From contig BDTX01000011.1 in the NCBI GenBank assembly GCA_002897615.1, positions 62,001 to 126,000 of the forward strand: DNA of 64,000 bases, given 5' to 3'. A program made the translations under genes and the position numbers. Below, piece by piece: positions 62,199 to 64,000 of the stretch. How positions within the stretch are numbered: position 1 is the first letter of the stretch; every line of letters begins with the position of its first letter. The DNA is from a bacterium BMS3Bbin14 (GTDB lineage: Bacteria; Desulfobacterota; Desulfobulbia; Desulfobulbales; Desulfobulbaceae). A model generated the notes under the pieces. The model was given only the letters and a program-made list of their open reading frames with translations, did not search any database and had not been told where the DNA came from.

Positions 62199-62639
62199 TT
62201 ACAGTGATTTGCTGAAAACCGTGGCCGTTGTGGACCAGCCGGCATTCGCCTGTGCCTGGCGATAAACTTTCGGACAACGGCCGTTGGTCTCGGTCACGCT
62301 TATCCGGAAGCCTTGGCCGACCGTGGTGATTGTTGCCGTATTGCCGTGCGAGAGAGGTCTGAAACTGATCCCCTGGGCAGGGGTGAGCGTCCCGTCCGCA
62401 CTGATCGCCCCGCTAAAGCCACCATGATGAACGGGTATGGCATAGTAGGCTGCCAAGGTGTTGATAATAGAATTGGCGTCGGTCTCGGCGCCTGAACAAT
62501 AGGCCTTGTCCCGGTAGGCAATAAAATTAGGAATAGCAACGGCTGACAGGATGCCGATAATGGCGATAACAACCATGACCTCGATAAGCGTAAAGCCGCC
62601 ATGGGCATATCGCCCAACTTTTTTTTCGTACGAGTTCAC
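62199..62639 (-). CDS. Type IV pilin-like protein (GspG/PilA family)
   Basis: 146 residues from GTG 62639, chosen because GAGGT lies just upstream and it gives a 15-residue leader. The prepilin motif YAHGG|FTLIEVMVVIAIIG is clear, with the cleaved Gly-Phe junction and Glu5. The rest is a short globular domain with CSGAETDANSIINTLAAYY and a C-terminal NGRCPKVY. The frame extends upstream to 62756. The stop adjoins a MITE fragment. Confidence 0.85.
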   Translation of the reverse strand: MNSYEKKVGRYAHGGFTLIEVMVVIAIIGILSAVAIPNFIAYRDKAYCSGAETDANSIINTLAAYYAIPVHHGGFSGAISADGTLTPAQGISFRPLSHGNTATITTVGQGFRISVTETNGRCPKVYRQAQANAGWSTTATVFSKSL

Positions 62640-62798
62640 CCGCACCTCATCTTCGTCCGTTTCGGAGTCCCAAAAGGAATTCAAGGCACCGATGAACTCG
62701 TTCGGGCCGAGTCTCCCCCGAGGTTGCCGCCCCAGGTAAACGGTTATTGTTTTCAACGGCTTGATTGGTCATTTTTTTGCACTTTCTATCTCTTTTGT

Positions 62799-62828
62799 AT
62801 CATATCATATTTTTTATGCAATGAACAA
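62799..62828 (-). promoter_or_regulatory. Possible sigma-70 promoter for the pilin-like gene
   Basis: TTGTTC (62828-62823), an 18-bp spacer and TATGAT (62804-62799) on the minus strand; a second TATGAT overlaps it by one base. No sigma-54 type -24/-12 site was seen upstream of this gene. Confidence 0.4.
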
Positions 62829-63030
62829 AATGTGCGCACGATATGACTATCCGGCCGGAAATCGAGACAAAAACGGCTTTGATACAACCGGCCCTGCCGG
62901 ATGGATGCCGGCAATTATTGCTCAGCCTTGTGCCGTCAAGGGCCGCGTGATGCAGCTTGACCTCGGGGGGAATATTCAGTATCTACAGGCGCAGTGACGG
63001 TGGCGTGGTGGGCGGCAGCGGCGGTGGCTG

Positions 63031-63076
63031 GAAAAATAAAAAAGGCGGTTACGGCATTATAAATGCCGTAACCGCC
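63031..63076 (-). terminator. Terminator of tRNA-Cys
   Basis: GGCGGTTACGGCATT and AATGCCGTAACCGCC form a perfect 15-bp stem with a 3-base ATA loop. On the minus strand it is followed by TTTTTTATTTTT. It begins 10 bp after the tRNA 3' end. Confidence 0.95.
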
Positions 63077-63086
63077 TGGACAGACG

Positions 63087-63161
63087 TGGAGGCGACGACC
63101 GGATTTGAACCGGTGAATAATGGTTTTGCAGACCACTGCCTTACCACTTGGCTACGTCGCC
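63087..63161 (-). tRNA. tRNA-Cys (GCA anticodon)
   Basis: The minus strand reads GGCGACG (acceptor), with D-arm GCCAAGTGGTAAGGC, anticodon loop CTGCAAA (GCA), T-arm GGTTCAAATCC and acceptor CGTCGCC. The discriminator is U and CCA is encoded. All four stems pair. Confidence 0.97.
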
Positions 63162-63314
63162 ATTAATCTTTGTGACGGCAATTTATACCATAGTTCCCTG
63201 ATTTGACAAGGGAGAAACCTGTCCGCCAGGGATTTTCCTGGCGGCAGGGCGGGCATTTTGCCTGAAATGTATTTTTATATCATAATGTTGATGTAATCAA
63301 TGCGGTAAATTAAA

Positions 63315-64000
63315 ATGACGATGACTCTTGACACCCTGATTCAGGATAACAACGAACGGCTGGCCGAGCTGCAGGCCGGAATCGGATATTTATTCAACAA
63401 TGTCAGCCTGTTGCAACAGGCCATGGTCCACAGTTCTTTTGCCTTTGAACGGATGAAAAAAGGCCGGCACAACGAAACCCTGGAGTTTCTGGGCGATGCC
63501 GTCCTGGATCTCACCGTGGGTTATATTCTCTTTACCCGTTTTCCTGATATGCGGGAGGGCAAATTGACCCGGATCCGGGCCGGCCTGGTCAATGAAAGCG
63601 GGCTGGCCGAAATGGCCCGCTCCATCGGCCTGGGGGATTATCTCCTGCTGGGCCGCGGTGAAGACGCTTCCGGGGGCAGGGAAAAGTCCTCTATCCTGTC
63701 CTGCGCGTATGAGGCCCTGGTCGGCGCTCTTTTTATGGACGGCGGCTATGACCAGGCCCTGTCTTTTGTCCGGCAATGGTTTGAACCGCTCATCGATAAA
63801 CGGCGGGAGATTCTGCTGGCCGCCGATGCCAAGAGCGCCCTGCAGGAGCAGTTGCAGGAAAAATTCAACGAAGGCCCCGAGTATATACTGGACAAAGAGG
63901 ACGGCCCTGCCCATGCCCGTGTTTTTACCGTGTCCGTGCTGTTTCACGGCCGCGCTCTCGGCTGCGGCCGGGCTTCCAGCAAAAAGGAGGCGGAGCAGAT
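63315..64000 (+). CDS. rnc: Ribonuclease III (partial, 3' end beyond window)
   Basis: At least 228 residues. The signature ETLEFLGDAVLDLTVGY near 55 and YEALVGALFMDGGYD near 130 hold the metal-binding acidic residues. The double-stranded RNA-binding domain begins near 170 (KSALQEQLQEKF) and is cut by the window end. It processes rRNA and other double-stranded RNAs. ATG 63315, with an alternative ATG at 63321. Confidence 0.95.
   Translation, partial: MTMTLDTLIQDNNERLAELQAGIGYLFNNVSLLQQAMVHSSFAFERMKKGRHNETLEFLGDAVLDLTVGYILFTRFPDMREGKLTRIRAGLVNESGLAEMARSIGLGDYLLLGRGEDASGGREKSSILSCAYEALVGALFMDGGYDQALSFVRQWFEPLIDKRREILLAADAKSALQEQLQEKFNEGPEYILDKEDGPAHARVFTVSVLFHGRALGCGRASSKKEAEQ

Noticed and set aside
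62640-62860. Sigma-54 promoter for the pilin-like gene
   Set aside because: No TGGC-N8-TGC pattern with correct spacing was found on the minus strand; only a modest sigma-70-like site is visible.

Overview
The window reads as a chromosomal segment of a GC-rich, Gram-negative, anaerobic sulfate reducer, most likely Desulfobacterota (a Desulfobulbales-like lineage by inference). The strongest evidence is a complete dsrMKJOP operon (51954-57103), the membrane complex that serves dissimilatory sulfite reduction. A MetV/MvhD/HdrC-like electron-transfer cluster (5776-7497) and an AcsE-type methyl-tetrahydrofolate methyltransferase (47686-48582) point to a Wood-Ljungdahl-type C1 pathway. lptA, lptB and rpoN support a Gram-negative envelope and sigma-54 regulation.

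Layout. 1-15770: polyprenyl synthase, a deacetylase-like protein, elbB, hpt, moeA, the metV/mvhD/hdrC-like cluster, mutM, a phosphopantetheinyl transferase, cvpA, two linked glycosyltransferase-like genes, UPF0280, a TVP38 protein, glk and a U32 peptidase. 15821-25650: an accessory stretch of lower GC by eye, holding a decayed gene scar, a palindrome-rich leader before a 67-residue membrane protein, an IS1182-like remnant, and a leftward four-gene operon of unknown role. One gene of that operon, a papain-like peptidase, is truncated by an IS4-like element that is itself internally deleted. 25679-29672: a 390-residue orphan, pgsA, a lytic transglycosylase, a small YHS/TRASH-like protein and folK. 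29759-41342: a long leftward run of lysine and arginine genes (argB-argD-argF-argG-argH, an Fn3 lipoprotein, lysA-dapF-dapA-dapB). 41625-45257: lptA-lptB-rpoN-ptsN. 45376-48582: class II DAHP synthase, an orphan HsdR-N domain protein and acsE. 48933-57174: a tail-specific protease, an RsbRD-N protein and dsrMKJOP, closed by a strong terminator. 57374-64000: flavodoxin-like protein, prepilin peptidase, pyrK-pyrD-aroD-thpR, a type IV pilin-like gene, tRNA-Cys and the start of rnc.

The most striking signal is a family of non-coding mobile repeats (MITE-like, about 219 bp full length) present at least ten times, plus scars. Each intact copy has 13-bp terminal inverted repeats (CCTGAATCCGTGA / TCACGGATTCAGG), and eight copies are flanked by perfect, different 5-bp target duplications. 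Copies have landed exactly at gene junctions: at the argF start codon, between the rpoN stop and the ptsN start, and at the 3' end of the HsdR-N gene, where the repeat now supplies the stop codon. An internal hairpin shows paired base changes between copies. No recognisable copy lies between about 15.84 and 26.9 kb. No transposase in the window has matching ends, so the mobilising element must lie elsewhere.
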